Assembly: GCF_000378045.1 (NCBI RefSeq)
Contig: NZ_KB899092.1
Location: forward strand, 272,654 to 313,209
DNA length: 40,556 nucleotides
Origin: Marinobacterium rhizophilum DSM 18822
Lineage (GTDB): Bacteria > Pseudomonadota > Gammaproteobacteria > Pseudomonadales > Balneatricaceae
Reading direction: 5' to 3'
Shown here piece after piece: positions 11,492-22,912 of this stretch (the first letter of the stretch is position 1; each line of letters opens with the position of its first letter). Below the pieces are notes generated by a model. It had not been told where the DNA came from. It made no database searches and saw nothing but the letters and a program-made list of their open reading frames with translations. A program made the position numbers and the translations under genes.

Positions 11492-11709
11492 CTGGCAGCC
11501 TGTCGGACTTAACACTGATCCACTCGGCTCGGGCATCCTGCTTCGCCCTACCTCCTGCATCCATGCAGTCGTGCGGAAAAGCCGATTCTGGCCATTGTTT
11601 GAGCTCTTCTTTGTTAAATAGAACCACTATTCGTCGCAAAAGAGCTCAAAAAACTGATTCAGAACGGTCTTCCCCTCGCTACGAGCGGTCAAACCCGACA
11701 GGCTGCTAG
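11492..11709 (-). mobile_element. MITE-like non-autonomous element, copy A
   Basis: A 218-bp element with terminal inverted repeats (CTAGCAGCCTGTCGG at one end, CTGGCAGCCTGTCGGACTT at the other). It is the same family as 30437-30680, in the opposite orientation. Shared blocks include CGTAGCGAGGG, AATAGTGGTTCTATTTAACA, AATCGGCTTTTCCGCA and GATCAGTGTTAAGTCCGACA. Internally, TTTGAGCTCTT and AAGAGCTCAAA form an 11-bp stem. A ~50-base segment with a GCATGGATGC hairpin is present here but not in copy B. No transposase is encoded. One terminus supplies the stop codon of ate. Confidence 0.75.
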
Positions 11710-12413
11710 CGCAATGCGCTCCAGTGGCCGTCGATCAGCAATTGCAGCGGGCGGTAACCAATCTTGTAGCTCATTTTCTGGCATTGCTTTACCCAGTAGC
11801 CCAGATACAGGTAGGGCAAGCCCAGTTGGCGGGTCTGTTCAATCTGGGTGAGGATGCAATAGGTGCCGAGGCTGCGTTTGGGCATGTCCGGATCGTAGAA
11901 GGTGTAAATCGCAGACAGCCCCTGGGTCAGTTGGTCCGTTACGGCAACGGCAAGCAGCTGGTCGTTGAGACGCACCTCAAAGAAAAAACTGCTGTCATGG
12001 CCCTCCACCAGAAATGCCCGGAACTGTTCAATGGAGGGCGGGTACATGTCGCCATCGGCGTGGCGGGCATTAATATAACGCGCGTACAGAGCGTAATGCT
12101 CATCGCTCATTACCGGTGCGACGCGCTGGCAGGACAGGTCTCGGTTGCGATTCAGGATGCGTTTCTGGCTCTTGCTGGGGCGGTAGTTGTCCGCGGGAAT
12201 ACGCACTGAAACACACGCCTGGCAGCCTTCGCAATGCGGACGATAGATATGTTTGCCGCTGCGGCGAAATCCCAGCTCTGACAGCTGGCTATAGGCGTCC
12301 GTGCTGATGATGGCTTGCGGATCCACAAAGAGTGTGCGGGCCATGCGTCCGGGAATATAGCTGCATTCGTGTTCCGGTGTGGAATAAAAATGCAGCTGTC
12401 GCAGAGTAGTCAC
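11706..12413 (-). CDS. bpt: Aspartate/glutamate leucyltransferase (Bpt, Ate family)
   Basis: A 235-residue aminoacyl-tRNA-protein transferase of the bacterial ATE/Bpt family. It transfers Leu from Leu-tRNA to proteins with N-terminal Asp or Glu, making them ClpS/ClpAP substrates. N-terminal features are HECSYIPGRMARTLF (conserved Cys17) and PHCEGCQACVSVRIP with its cysteine cluster. The C-terminal GNAT-like domain includes SAIYTFYDPDMPKRSLGTY and YLYLGYWVKQC. The gene ends in a TAG that lies inside the terminal repeat of the adjacent element, so insertion may have replaced the original end. It is 13 bases after aat and probably cotranscribed with it. Confidence 0.93.
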   Translation of the reverse strand: MTTLRQLHFYSTPEHECSYIPGRMARTLFVDPQAIISTDAYSQLSELGFRRSGKHIYRPHCEGCQACVSVRIPADNYRPSKSQKRILNRNRDLSCQRVAPVMSDEHYALYARYINARHADGDMYPPSIEQFRAFLVEGHDSSFFFEVRLNDQLLAVAVTDQLTQGLSAIYTFYDPDMPKRSLGTYCILTQIEQTRQLGLPYLYLGYWVKQCQKMSYKIGYRPLQLLIDGHWSALR

Positions 12414-12426
12414 GGAGTCTTAGCCT

Positions 12427-13131
12427 CTAAAATACGCTCATATCGATATCGAACTTCCAGGTCGGATTACAGGGTGTCTCGACATTTCGATCCAGTTCCT
12501 GAAGAAAGGTTTCCCGTGGAATCTCTTCTGCGCCAAGCGTGACGAGATGCGGATTGTGAACCTGGCAATCAATTAAAGGATAGCCCCAGTTTTTGAGTTG
12601 TTCGACCAGCCACGCAAAGGCTATTTTGGATGCGTCTGTGCGCCGGCTGAACATCGATTCGCCAAAGAACATGCAGCCTGAAGCGATACCGTAAAGCCCA
12701 CCCGTCAGTTCCCCATCCTGCCACACCTCTACGGAATGCGCATGCCCATTACGATGTAGCCTGTTGTACGCTGCATGCATTTCCTGGCTGATCCAGGTGC
12801 CCGAGCTGCCGGCGCGTGGCGCGGCGCAGCCATCCATGACGTCACTGAATGCCTGGTCGAACGTCACCTGATAGTCATTGCGTTTGAGGCGTTTGCGCAG
12901 GCTGCGGGAGATGTGCAGCCGGTCTGTATAGATCACACAGCGTGGATCCGGGCTCCACCACAGGATGGGCTCGCCGGGGTTGTACCAGGGGAATATACCG
13001 TTACGGTATGCGTTGAGCAGCCGCTCGGGGCTCAGGTCGCCGCCTGCTGCGAGCAGGCCGTTGGGATCCTTGAGCGCCTGTGAAGCGGGTGGAAACTGGT
13101 GGGAGCTGCGAGAAAGCCAGGAAATCATCAA
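12427..13131 (-). CDS. aat: Leucyl/phenylalanyl-tRNA-protein transferase
   Basis: Aat (234 residues) adds Leu or Phe to proteins with N-terminal Lys or Arg, creating type 2 N-degrons for ClpS. Family landmarks are the N-terminal FPPASQAL, the GLLAAGGDLSPERLL and AYRNGIFPWY stretch, WWSPDPRCV, and the catalytic-site region VEVWQDGELTGGLYGI with FFGESMFSR and CQVHNPHL. Two adjacent ATG codons (13131 and 13128) are possible starts; I keep the first. With bpt it supplies both arms of the N-end rule next to clpS-clpA. Confidence 0.96.
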   Translation of the reverse strand: MMISWLSRSSHQFPPASQALKDPNGLLAAGGDLSPERLLNAYRNGIFPWYNPGEPILWWSPDPRCVIYTDRLHISRSLRKRLKRNDYQVTFDQAFSDVMDGCAAPRAGSSGTWISQEMHAAYNRLHRNGHAHSVEVWQDGELTGGLYGIASGCMFFGESMFSRRTDASKIAFAWLVEQLKNWGYPLIDCQVHNPHLVTLGAEEIPRETFLQELDRNVETPCNPTWKFDIDMSVF

Positions 13132-13153
13132 GGTTTCCCCGAATTTGAGTCAA

Positions 13154-13177
13154 CGGGCAGGCTGGAGAGCCTGCCCG
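13154..13177 (-). terminator. Hairpin after trxB
   Basis: A perfect 10-bp stem CGGGCAGGCT / AGCCTGCCCG with a 4-base loop lies between the trxB stop and the aat start. No U-run follows on the minus strand, so it may be a weak terminator or an mRNA 3'-end stabiliser. Partial read-through from trxB into aat-bpt is possible. Confidence 0.55.
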
Positions 13178-13197
13178 GGTGCAGCCGGTTGTGTGGC

Positions 13198-14229
<1,032 letters not shown>

Positions 14230-14236
14230 TCATGTG

Positions 14237-14283
14237 CCGGCCGTGATGCGGCGCTTCAAATAATAAAGCGCGGGGAAGGCCGG
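14237..14283. repeat. Nested hairpin in the trxB/ftsK intergenic region
   Basis: An outer CCGGCC / GGCCGG pair (14237-14242 and 14278-14283) encloses an inner GCGCTT / AAGCGC stem (14251-14256 and 14266-14271). No adjacent T-run. The ~460 bases between trxB and ftsK otherwise show only the microsatellite and no gene. Confidence 0.5.
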
Positions 14284-14615
14284 TCAGCATGCCAGTCACA
14301 GATCGGTATTTACCTGGCTGGCCCCTAAGATGAGGGCGGCGGAGCCTAAATTCAATCCCGTGTCTGATATGCGGCCGCAGGGCAATGGTGTGCGGGCGTT
14401 TGTTCAGCCGGCTGTCAGAATTGCCCTGTATAGTCTATGGCATTGAAGCTGGAAACCGGGAACTGCAGTTGGTTTGAGCATTTGGCAACCATATGTGCTG
14501 CATCGCGGCTAACTATCGCTTATTCATGTCTTTGCATCAATAGCGAGTCAACCCAAACCGCCAATTGTGGTATGTTGTTGGCCTGAAAAATCGGGCTAGA
14601 TTAAGGGCTTGTTGT

Positions 14616-17303
14616 TTGAGTGAACAGAATTTGAAAGCATCTCTGTCTTTTACGGAACTGTTGCTGCGTATTGCCAAGGAATCGGCGCTGATGTTGGTGC
14701 TGGGTCTCTGCCTTTATCTGATGATTGCGGTGCTGGGGTATGACAGCCGTGATCCCGGCTGGTCTCATCTGGGCTATCAGCCTGAAGTCAGGAACCTCGC
14801 CGGTACAGCCGGGGCCTGGGTTGCGGACTGGCTGTTATCCTTTGTGGGCATTGGCGCCTGGCTGGTGCCGGTCTTGCTCGCTTACCCGTCGCTGCGCTTT
14901 CTGATGCGCCGCAAAGTCAGCTTGATTGCGGGTGTACCCTACCTGATTCTGCGCGCCACGGGTGGACTGGTGTTCGTCGCCGGGCTTTGTGCGCTGGCCT
15001 CGCTGCATTTGTCCAACAGTCTGTTTGAATACCCCTTTACGTCGGGCGGCCTGATTGGCCAGGCACTGTCTGACTGGATCGTTTCCTGGTTCAGTGTGCT
15101 GGGCGGCTCTGTCGTGCTATGGACGCTGATGCTGGTCGGATTGACGTGTTATGTCGAAGTCTCGGTTGGACAGGCCCTGGAGTGGGTTGGCGGTACGCTC
15201 CTGGCGGCGTTTGCCCGGGTACGATCACTGGGTAATGTGCGTTTGCGCCGCTCAGCGCAGCCTGAGGTAAAGCGCCCGCAAACGGCCAGGCCCGTTGCTG
15301 CAGCACCAGGTTACAGCAGCAGCGTGTCCAGTGCGCGCGTACGCACCGAATCTGCGCTTGAAAATGCGCCCGAGAATGAAGCGCAGGCGCCGTTGTTTTT
15401 AACACCGGAGCTTGCGGATGACGAGGGCATTGGTGCGGCACCTGACGTCCATGATACTGCAGTCGCCAAACCGGCAGGGAAGCCTGCCCGGGTAGAACCC
15501 AGTTTTTCATTTGAGCAGGACTCGACGCCGGTTGCCCGGCCGCAGGAATCTGCACGCAATGACATGCGTACCGCTGATGTGCCTTTTGTAGCGCCAGCAG
15601 CACCATCCGGGCCTGTTGCTGTATCGGAGTTGCTGGATCACACGGCGGGTCGTCTGGTGGAACAGGGCGATACAGCTGCTCCCACGGTGCAGGATGCCGC
15701 GCGCAAAGGTGTGCGCATTGTGCCCCTGGCTGAAGCTCACAAGCCGATGCAGGACAGTGACCTGGGGCTCGATCACAATACGTCCCACAGCGGTGCGCGC
15801 CGGCCGCGCCAGCAAGTGCCCTCGCTGGATCTGCTGGATCCGCCTGAGCTGCACCAGGAGCAGGGTTATACCGACGATCAGCTGGAAATGATGTCGCGCC
15901 TGCTGGAAGACAAGCTGAAGGATTTTGGTGTGGTTGCAGAGGTCGTTGAAGTCAACCCGGGCCCCGTCATCACCCGTTTCGAGCTGCAGCCCGCGCCCGG
16001 TGTCAAGGCCAGCAAGATTACCAATCTGGCGAAGGATTTGGCCCGCTCCATGGCGGTGCTCAGCGTGCGTGTGGTCGAGGTTATTCCGGGCAAGTCGGTG
16101 GTGGGCATCGAGATACCCAATGAATCCCGCCAGACCGTGCGTCTGAGTGAAGTACTGAATTCCAAACCTTACCGCGAGGCTTCATCGAAGCTGACCCTTG
16201 GGCTGGGGAACGATATCGCCGGCAATCCGGTGGTGGTTAATCTGGCCAAGATGCCCCACCTGCTGGTAGCCGGTACCACGGGCTCGGGCAAGTCGGTGGG
16301 CGTCAATGCCATGCTGCTCAGTCTGCTGTTCAAGGCGACGCCCGATGAAGTCCGTCTCATGATGGTGGATCCAAAGATGCTGGAACTGAGCATCTATGAG
16401 GGCATTCCCCACCTGTTGACGCCGGTCATTACGGACATGAAAGAGGCCGCGGGCGGTCTGCGCTGGTGTGTGGCCGAGATGGAACGGCGTTACCGCCTGA
16501 TGGCCAAGATGGGGGTGCGTAACCTGGCGGGCTTTAACGAAAAGCTGCTTAACGCGCGAGAACAGGGACAACCGATAAAGGATCCGCTGTGGAACCCGGA
16601 GCAGGAAGGCCTGCCGTTCGACACGCCGGCGCCGGAGCTCGATACCCTGCCGTACATCGTGGTGGTGATCGACGAGTTTGCTGACATGATGATGATCGTC
16701 GGCAAAAAGGTTGAGGAGCTGATTGCGCGTATTGCCCAGAAGGCGAGGGCGGCGGGTATTCATCTTATCCTGGCAACACAGCGCCCCTCGGTGGACGTTA
16801 TTACCGGCCTGATCAAGGCCAACGTGCCGACGCGCATCGCCTTCCAGGTGTCCTCCAAGATTGACTCGCGCACCATCCTGGATCAGTCGGGCGCTGAAAA
16901 CCTGCTGGGCAACGGCGATATGCTCTATCTTCCGGCGGGTGTCAGCGTGCCCAACCGTGTACACGGTGCTTTTGTCAGTGACGACGAGGTACATCGTATC
17001 GTTGAGGCCTGGAAACTGTATGGCGCGCCCGAGTATATCGATGACATTCTGTCCGACCCCTCTGAAGCGGGCGCACCTTCTGCCGGTCTGTTCGATGACG
17101 AGCAGGATGCGCTGTACGATGAAGCCGTGGCCTTTGTACTTGAAAGCCGCAAGGCGTCAATATCAAGTGTTCAGCGCAAGCTGAAAATCGGCTATAACCG
17201 CGCCGCCAGGATGATTGAAACCATGGAAGCTGCCGGGGTCGTGACGCCGGCAGGCAGTAACGGTCAGCGTGAAGTTCTCGCGCCGCCGCCACCGAGAGAT
17301 TGA
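14616..17303 (+). CDS. ftsK: DNA translocase FtsK
   Basis: FtsK couples division to chromosome dimer resolution. Four membrane segments lie in the first ~190 residues. A Pro/Ala-rich linker of roughly 230 residues (shorter than in E. coli) follows. The motor has Walker A GTTGSGKS at 553-560 and Walker [14 protein letters not shown]-terminal winged-helix gamma domain ([20 protein letters not shown]) would bind KOPS and activate XerCD. No ATG gives a sensible N-terminus. I choose the TTG at 14616 ([10 protein letters not shown], 895 residues) with AAGGG about eight to nine bases upstream; a TTG at 14565 is the alternative. lolA begins two bases after the stop. Confidence 0.93.
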   Translation: MSEQNLKASLSFTELLLRIAKESALMLVLGLCLYLMIAVLGYDSRDPGWSHLGYQPEVRNLAGTAGAWVADWLLSFVGIGAWLVPVLLAYPSLRFLMRRKVSLIAGVPYLILRATGGLVFVAGLCALASLHLSNSLFEYPFTSGGLIGQALSDWIVSWFSVLGGSVVLWTLMLVGLTCYVEVSVGQALEWVGGTLLAAFARVRSLGNVRLRRSAQPEVKRPQTARPVAAAPGYSSSVSSARVRTESALENAPENEAQAPLFLTPELADDEGIGAAPDVHDTAVAKPAGKPARVEPSFSFEQDSTPVARPQESARNDMRTADVPFVAPAAPSGPVAVSELLDHTAGRLVEQGDTAAPTVQDAARKGVRIVPLAEAHKPMQDSDLGLDHNTSHSGARRPRQQVPSLDLLDPPELHQEQGYTDDQLEMMSRLLEDKLKDFGVVAEVVEVNPGPVITRFELQPAPGVKASKITNLAKDLARSMAVLSVRVVEVIPGKSVVGIEIPNESRQTVRLSEVLNSKPYREASSKLTLGLGNDIAGNPVVVNLAKMPHLLVAGTTGSGKSVGVNAMLLSLLFKATPDEVRLMMVDPKMLELSIYEGIPHLLTPVITDMKEAAGGLRWCVAEMERRYRLMAKMGVRNLAGFNEKLLNAREQGQPIKDPLWNPEQEGLPFDTPAPELDTLPYIVVVIDEFADMMMIVGKKVEELIARIAQKARAAGIHLILATQRPSVDVITGLIKANVPTRIAFQVSSKIDSRTILDQSGAENLLGNGDMLYLPAGVSVPNRVHGAFVSDDEVHRIVEAWKLYGAPEYIDDILSDPSEAGAPSAGLFDDEQDALYDEAVAFVLESRKASISSVQRKLKIGYNRAARMIETMEAAGVVTPAGSNGQREVLAPPPPRD

Positions 17304-17305
17304 TT

Positions 17306-17941
17306 ATGAAACAGTTAGTTGCTGTCGGTTTTGCAGGTCTTTTATCATTATTTTCTGCGCCGCTCTGGGCATTGGAAGCCGATGCCCGGCTGCAACAGAT
17401 GCTGCAGGGCTACGAGACGTTCAGTTCCGAGTTCGAGCAGTATTCGGTGTCCGACAATGGTCAGCGTACCGAGTCGACCAATGGCACCCTGGTGCTGCGC
17501 AAGCCCAACCTGTTTCGCTGGACCAGTGAGGAGCCGTTCCCCCAGGTGATCGTTAACGACGGCACTTATCTGTGGATATACGACCCCGATCTGCTGCAGG
17601 TCACGCGCAAGCCCTTCGATGCCAATGGCAACAGTGCACCGGCGCTGATCCTGAATGGACAGATCGATCGTCTGGGGGATGATTTCAGTATTACGCTGCT
17701 GCACGAGTCGGGCAGCGAAACGCTGTTTGAGCTGCTGCCACGGGATGATGAAAGCACCTTCACCCGCATTCGTCTGCTGTTTGTCGATGAGCAGATTGGG
17801 CAGCTGATGCTGGAAGACTCGCTGGGGCAGCGCACCACCATTGCGTTTCACAACCAGCAGCAGAACCCGTCACTGAGTGCTGACCTGTTCAGTTTTGACG
17901 TGCCCGCGGGGGCCGATCTGATCGTCGATCCGGGTGCCTGA
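17306..17941 (+). CDS. lolA: Outer-membrane lipoprotein carrier protein LolA
   Basis: Periplasmic chaperone of 211 residues that carries lipoproteins from LolCDE to LolB. A typical Sec signal peptide ([21 protein letters not shown]) precedes the mature start near LEADARL. The family motif [22 protein letters not shown] is followed by [12 protein letters not shown]. Length matches the family. The gene starts two bases after ftsK and its TGA shares its A with the ATG of rarA, so ftsK-lolA-rarA is a tight operon, as is usual in gammaproteobacteria. Confidence 0.95.
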   Translation: MKQLVAVGFAGLLSLFSAPLWALEADARLQQMLQGYETFSSEFEQYSVSDNGQRTESTNGTLVLRKPNLFRWTSEEPFPQVIVNDGTYLWIYDPDLLQVTRKPFDANGNSAPALILNGQIDRLGDDFSITLLHESGSETLFELLPRDDESTFTRIRLLFVDEQIGQLMLEDSLGQRTTIAFHNQQQNPSLSADLFSFDVPAGADLIVDPGA

Positions 17942-19287
17942 TGGACGATCTGTTTGCTGACGATACGCCGGGTTACGAACCGCTGGCGGCGCGTATTCGC
18001 CCCCGCAATCTTGATGAGTACGCCGGTCAGCAGCATCTGCTGGCACCCGGCAAGCCACTGCGCCTGGCGCTGGAGCAGGGCGTTGCGCATTCGATGATCT
18101 TCTGGGGGCCGCCGGGTGTCGGGAAAACGACCCTGGCCCGCCTGATGGCCCGGCAGATCGATGCGCATTTCATTACCCTCTCCGCCGTTTTGTCGGGCGT
18201 TAAGGATATTCGGGCGGCGATAGACGAGGCGCGGGCCTACAAGGCTCAGTCGGGGCGCAAGAGCATCCTGTTTGTTGACGAGGTACACCGTTTTAACAAG
18301 TCCCAGCAGGATGCCTTTCTACCCTACATCGAAGACGGAACAGTCATTTTTGTCGGTGCGACCACCGAAAACCCCTCGTTTGAACTCAATAACGCACTGC
18401 TGTCCCGTGCCCGTGTTTATCTGCTGCGCAGCCTCGAGACGGCAGACCTGCTGAGCCTGCTGCACCACGCGTTAAAAGACAGCGAACGCGGCCTGGGCAA
18501 GCGGCGGCTCGATGTTGCCAGGGGCGTGCTGGAGCAGATAGCCGTGGCCGCAGATGGTGATGCGAGGCGGGCATTGAACCTGCTGGAAATCGCCACCGAC
18601 CTGGCCCAGCCTGACGGCGATGTTGAACGCATCGATGAGTCGGTGATGGTGGAAGTGCTCGGTGCCGGCGGACGGCGTTTCGACAAGCAGGGCGACCTGT
18701 TTTACGACATGATTTCGGCGTTTCACAAATCCGTGCGCGGCTCGTCCCCCGACGGAGCGCTGTACTGGTATTGTCGTATGCTCGATGGGGGCTGTGATCC
18801 GCTGTACGTCGCGCGCCGACTGGTGGCCATCGCCTCTGAAGATATCGGTAATGCCGATCCCAGGGCCATGCAGGTGGCGCTGTCTGCCTGGGATGCCTTT
18901 GAGCGGGTTGGACCTTCTGAGGGAGAAAGGGCGATCGCTCAGGCGGCGATTTATTGCGCCTGTGCTCCCAAGAGCAATGCGGTGTACCGTGCCTTCAATC
19001 AGTGTCGTGCTGACGTCGCCGCCGATGCCAGTCTTGAGGTGCCGGCGCATTTGCGCAATGCGCCGACCAAATTGATGCAGGAGCTGGGCTACGGCGAAGA
19101 GTACCGTTATGCCCACGACGAAGAGGGAGCCTATGCCGCAGGTGAGGTCTACCTGCCGGAGGCGATTGCTCAACGGCGCTATTACGAGCCAAGCCGGCGC
19201 GGTCTGGAACAGAAAATTGCCGATAAGCTGGATCACCTGGCGAATCTCGATGCGCGCAGTGCGCGGCGTCGTTACGGGACTGAATAG
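17941..19287 (+). CDS. rarA: Replication-associated recombination protein A
   Basis: RarA/MgsA (448 residues) is an AAA+ ATPase related to clamp-loader subunits that acts at stalled or gapped replication forks with RecA and SSB. Walker A is GPPGVGKT at residues 56-63; Walker B is [38 protein letters not shown] contains sensor 1 and the arginine finger. The C-terminal MgsA domain includes [18 protein letters not shown] and [11 protein letters not shown]. Its ATG overlaps the lolA stop by one base. It ends 71 bases before crcB. Confidence 0.96.
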   Translation: MDDLFADDTPGYEPLAARIRPRNLDEYAGQQHLLAPGKPLRLALEQGVAHSMIFWGPPGVGKTTLARLMARQIDAHFITLSAVLSGVKDIRAAIDEARAYKAQSGRKSILFVDEVHRFNKSQQDAFLPYIEDGTVIFVGATTENPSFELNNALLSRARVYLLRSLETADLLSLLHHALKDSERGLGKRRLDVARGVLEQIAVAADGDARRALNLLEIATDLAQPDGDVERIDESVMVEVLGAGGRRFDKQGDLFYDMISAFHKSVRGSSPDGALYWYCRMLDGGCDPLYVARRLVAIASEDIGNADPRAMQVALSAWDAFERVGPSEGERAIAQAAIYCACAPKSNAVYRAFNQCRADVAADASLEVPAHLRNAPTKLMQELGYGEEYRYAHDEEGAYAAGEVYLPEAIAQRRYYEPSRRGLEQKIADKLDHLANLDARSARRRYGTE

Positions 19288-19358
19288 TGCCAGCGATGTG
19301 CGCTGTAATGGCTTTGACGTGATTTGAATTAAATGCCCGTGATGATAAAGGATGATTC

Positions 19359-19730
19359 ATGCTGCATCTTATAGCGGTTGCCATTGGCGGATCCCTGGGT
19401 GCCCTGGGGCGTTACTGGGTCAGCGGGCTGCTCAATAATGCCCAGGGCCGGCTTCCTCTCGGCACCCTGGCATGCAATGTGGGTGGTTCGCTGCTCATGG
19501 GTGTCCTGTTTGTGCTGGTGCTTGAAAAGGCACGCCTGAGCCCCGAGCTGCGACCCTTGCTGATGGTTGGCTTCCTCGGTGCCTTCACCACCTTCTCGAC
19601 CTTCGCGCTGGAATCGGTGGTGATGCTGCAGGAGGGGCATGTCATGTCCGCTTTAATCTATGTATCATTGAGCGTTATTCTATGCCTTGCCGCGCTGTAT
19701 GTCGGCATGTCGCTAACCCGCCTGCTGTGA
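19359..19730 (+). CDS. crcB: Fluoride ion channel CrcB (Fluc)
   Basis: A 123-residue membrane protein with four predicted helices, acting as a dual-topology dimeric fluoride exporter. Landmarks are GGSLGALGRYWVSGLLN near the N-terminus and the GFLGAFTTFSTFALE pore/sodium-site motif. AAAGGA at 19347-19352 fixes the ATG. The 71 bases upstream contain no recognisable fluoride riboswitch. It lies between rarA and serS, a common gammaproteobacterial arrangement. Confidence 0.95.
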   Translation: MLHLIAVAIGGSLGALGRYWVSGLLNNAQGRLPLGTLACNVGGSLLMGVLFVLVLEKARLSPELRPLLMVGFLGAFTTFSTFALESVVMLQEGHVMSALIYVSLSVILCLAALYVGMSLTRLL

Positions 19731-19747
19731 TCTGAAAGGTGCTTTGA

Positions 19748-21028
<1,281 letters not shown>

Positions 21029-21048
21029 ACGTTCGCCAGGGAACCGCA

Positions 21049-21073
21049 CCACGACCGGCCTGGCCGGTCGTGG
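21049..21073 (+). terminator. GC-rich hairpin after serS
   Basis: CCACGACCGGCC and GGCCGGTCGTGG form a perfect 12-bp inverted repeat around one base, 21 bases past the stop. No clear U-run follows, so termination by this element alone is uncertain. Confidence 0.6.
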
Positions 21074-21164
21074 CGTGCTATTGCAAGGTAACCTGTTCGT
21101 GCCTGCTCTCGTATGTACCTGCCGTTGTGCATTTCCCGTCTGAAGTGTTTTTGAAGAGCCCCCT

Positions 21165-22397
21165 ATGAAACAGCGCTATGACATTCTGATCGTTGGCGGC
21201 GGCATGGTCGGTGCGACCCTGGCCTGTGCGCTTGGTAACAGCCCGCTGTCGGTTGCTCTGATCGAGCATGACTTTGCGGCGCCGTTCGAACCCGAGCAGC
21301 CCTATGATCTGCGTGTGTCGGCCCTGAGTGCGGCGTCGCGCAGCATTTTGCAGACACTGGGTGTCTGGGAGGGGATCAGCAGCCGGCGTCTGTGTCCGTA
21401 TCGACGCATGAAGGTATGGGAGGCGGATGAAACCCGCGCGGCAACTGAATTCAACGCCGACGAGATTGGTTGCAGCGAGCTTGGACACATCGTTGAAAAC
21501 CGGATAGTGCAGTTGGCACTGCTGGAGCGGCTGCGCAGTTTCGCCAATGTCGATCTTATCTGCCCGGCGCGCACCGAACAGATCGAATATGCGCCCGGCA
21601 GCAGTCTGGTGCGCCTCACGGATGGGCGTGAAGTGCTGGGGCGTCTGTTGGTGGCGGCTGACGGTGGCCAGTCCCGTGTCCGCCAGGCAGCGGGTCTGGG
21701 CGTTACCCAATGGGACTATGACCAGCATGCCCTGGTGGCCAGCGTGCAGACCGGTTATGGACAGCAGGACATCACCTGGCAGCAGTTCACTCCCACAGGT
21801 CCGCTGGCCTTTCTGCCGCTGGGTGGCAACCATGCATCGCTGGTCTGGTATGACAGGCCCGATACGATCAAGGCGCTCATGGCACTGGATGATGAGGCTT
21901 TTCTGCAGCAGGTGCAGCAGACCTTCCCTGACTGCCTTGGGCAAATTGACGCGGTTTTTGCGCGCGGTTCATTTCCGCTCAGGCGTCAGCATGCCCAGCA
22001 ATATGTCGCAGAGGGGGTGGCGCTTGTCGGGGATGCGGCCCACATGATTCATCCGCTGGCCGGGCAGGGCGTGAATATCGGCTTGCTTGATGCGGCCGCC
22101 CTGGCAGAAGTGATTACACAGGCCCATGATGCGGGGGAGCCGTTTGAGGCGGTTGAGGTGTTGGCGCGCTATGAACGTGCTCGGCGCCAGCATAACCTGA
22201 TGATGATGCAGATCATGGATTCGTTCTATCGTGTCTTTAGCAACAGCAATCTGCCGTTAAAACTGTTGCGTAACGTGGGGCTTGGTCTGGCCGAAAGGCT
22301 GGGGCCTGCCAAGCGCAAGGCGATACGGCTGGCGATGGGCCTTGACGGCGACCTGCCGGCACTGGCACGTGGCGAGCCCATTATCCACGATAGATAA
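21165..22397 (+). CDS. ubiF: Ubiquinone-synthesis FAD hydroxylase, UbiF-like
   Basis: Class A flavoprotein monooxygenase of 410 residues in the UbiF/UbiH/UbiI family. UbiF performs the C6 hydroxylation giving demethyl-ubiquinol in aerobic ubiquinone synthesis. The FAD motif GGGMVG is at residues 11-16, an AADGGQSRVR (DG) motif lies mid-protein, and GDAAHMIHPLAGQGVNIG starts at 289. Stretches such as CPYRRMKVWE, WQQFTPTGPLAFLPL and ASLVWYD resemble E. coli UbiF more than UbiH or UbiI. Many pseudomonads use Coq7 instead, so a UbiF here is informative. Start at the ATG with GAAGAG upstream. It is probably monocistronic. Confidence 0.85.
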   Translation: MKQRYDILIVGGGMVGATLACALGNSPLSVALIEHDFAAPFEPEQPYDLRVSALSAASRSILQTLGVWEGISSRRLCPYRRMKVWEADETRAATEFNADEIGCSELGHIVENRIVQLALLERLRSFANVDLICPARTEQIEYAPGSSLVRLTDGREVLGRLLVAADGGQSRVRQAAGLGVTQWDYDQHALVASVQTGYGQQDITWQQFTPTGPLAFLPLGGNHASLVWYDRPDTIKALMALDDEAFLQQVQQTFPDCLGQIDAVFARGSFPLRRQHAQQYVAEGVALVGDAAHMIHPLAGQGVNIGLLDAAALAEVITQAHDAGEPFEAVEVLARYERARRQHNLMMMQIMDSFYRVFSNSNLPLKLLRNVGLGLAERLGPAKRKAIRLAMGLDGDLPALARGEPIIHDR

Positions 22398-22433
22398 TTT
22401 CGCGACTGCCAGCGCCACATTGTCTATCCGGTG

Positions 22434-22823
22434 CCCGCAGGATAACGCCTGATAGCTTGAGCTTCGCCGTTCCTGCGCATTCATGCGCTCACGGCGTAAC
22501 TACCATGGACGGTGGGATTCCTGAAAACGCAGGACGCAGTTTTCAGGGACCGTTCATCCTGAACATTACCGTTCTTGCGCATCCCTGCGTCCACGGTATA
22601 CCGCCATGGACTGTGGGAATCCTGAAAACGCAGGACGCAGTTTTAGGGACCGTTCATCCTGAACATTACCGTTCTTGCGCATCCCTGCGCCCACGGTATA
22701 CCGTTCATCCTGAACATAAATCCTGCTCTGGCACATCCTGTCCCGCAGGATAGCGCTTGATCGTTTGAGTTTCGCCGTTCCTGCGCATCCATGCGCTCAC
22801 GGCGTACCGTTCATCCTGAACAT
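22434..22823. repeat. Intergenic repeat array after ubiF
   Basis: Two tandem ~101-bp units begin near 22503 and 22604 (CCATGGAC...CCTGAAAACGCAGGACGCAG...TTCATCCTGAACATTACCG). They are bracketed by a ~67-bp direct repeat at 22434-22502 and 22742-22808, which shares CCCGCAGGATA and CGCCGTTCCTGCGCAT. Partial units recur in between. The inner hairpin CCTGAAAA / TTTTCAGG is found again, inverted, at 34486-34500. No open reading frame of substance lies here. Confidence 0.85.
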
Positions 22824-22852
22824 AAAAAAAAGGGCTACCCGAGGGTAGCCCT
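22823..22852 (-). terminator. Terminator of the phasin gene
   Basis: Stem AGGGCTACCC / GGGTAGCCCT followed on the minus strand by eight Ts: a textbook intrinsic terminator. A second hairpin (GGTCCGG / CCGGACC, 22858-22876) sits between it and the phasin stop. Confidence 0.9.
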
Positions 22853-22912
22853 GAAAAGGTCCGGCTGGGCCGGACCCGAGTGGTTGGGGACGTGGATCCC
22901 CAGAGAACATAA

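Noticed and set aside
11454-11639. 61-codon open frame in the intergenic region before bpt
   Set aside because: It lies in the mobile element, has no ribosome-binding site and no recognisable family.
14565-14615. Upstream TTG as ftsK start
   Set aside because: It lacks a ribosome-binding site, and the TTG at 14616 has one and gives a more plausible N-terminus.
19288-19358. Fluoride riboswitch upstream of crcB
   Set aside because: The conserved core and pseudoknot segments are not recognisable in the short leader.
22434-22823. CRISPR array
   Set aside because: Units are ~100 bp with no short repeat/unique spacer pattern and no cas genes.
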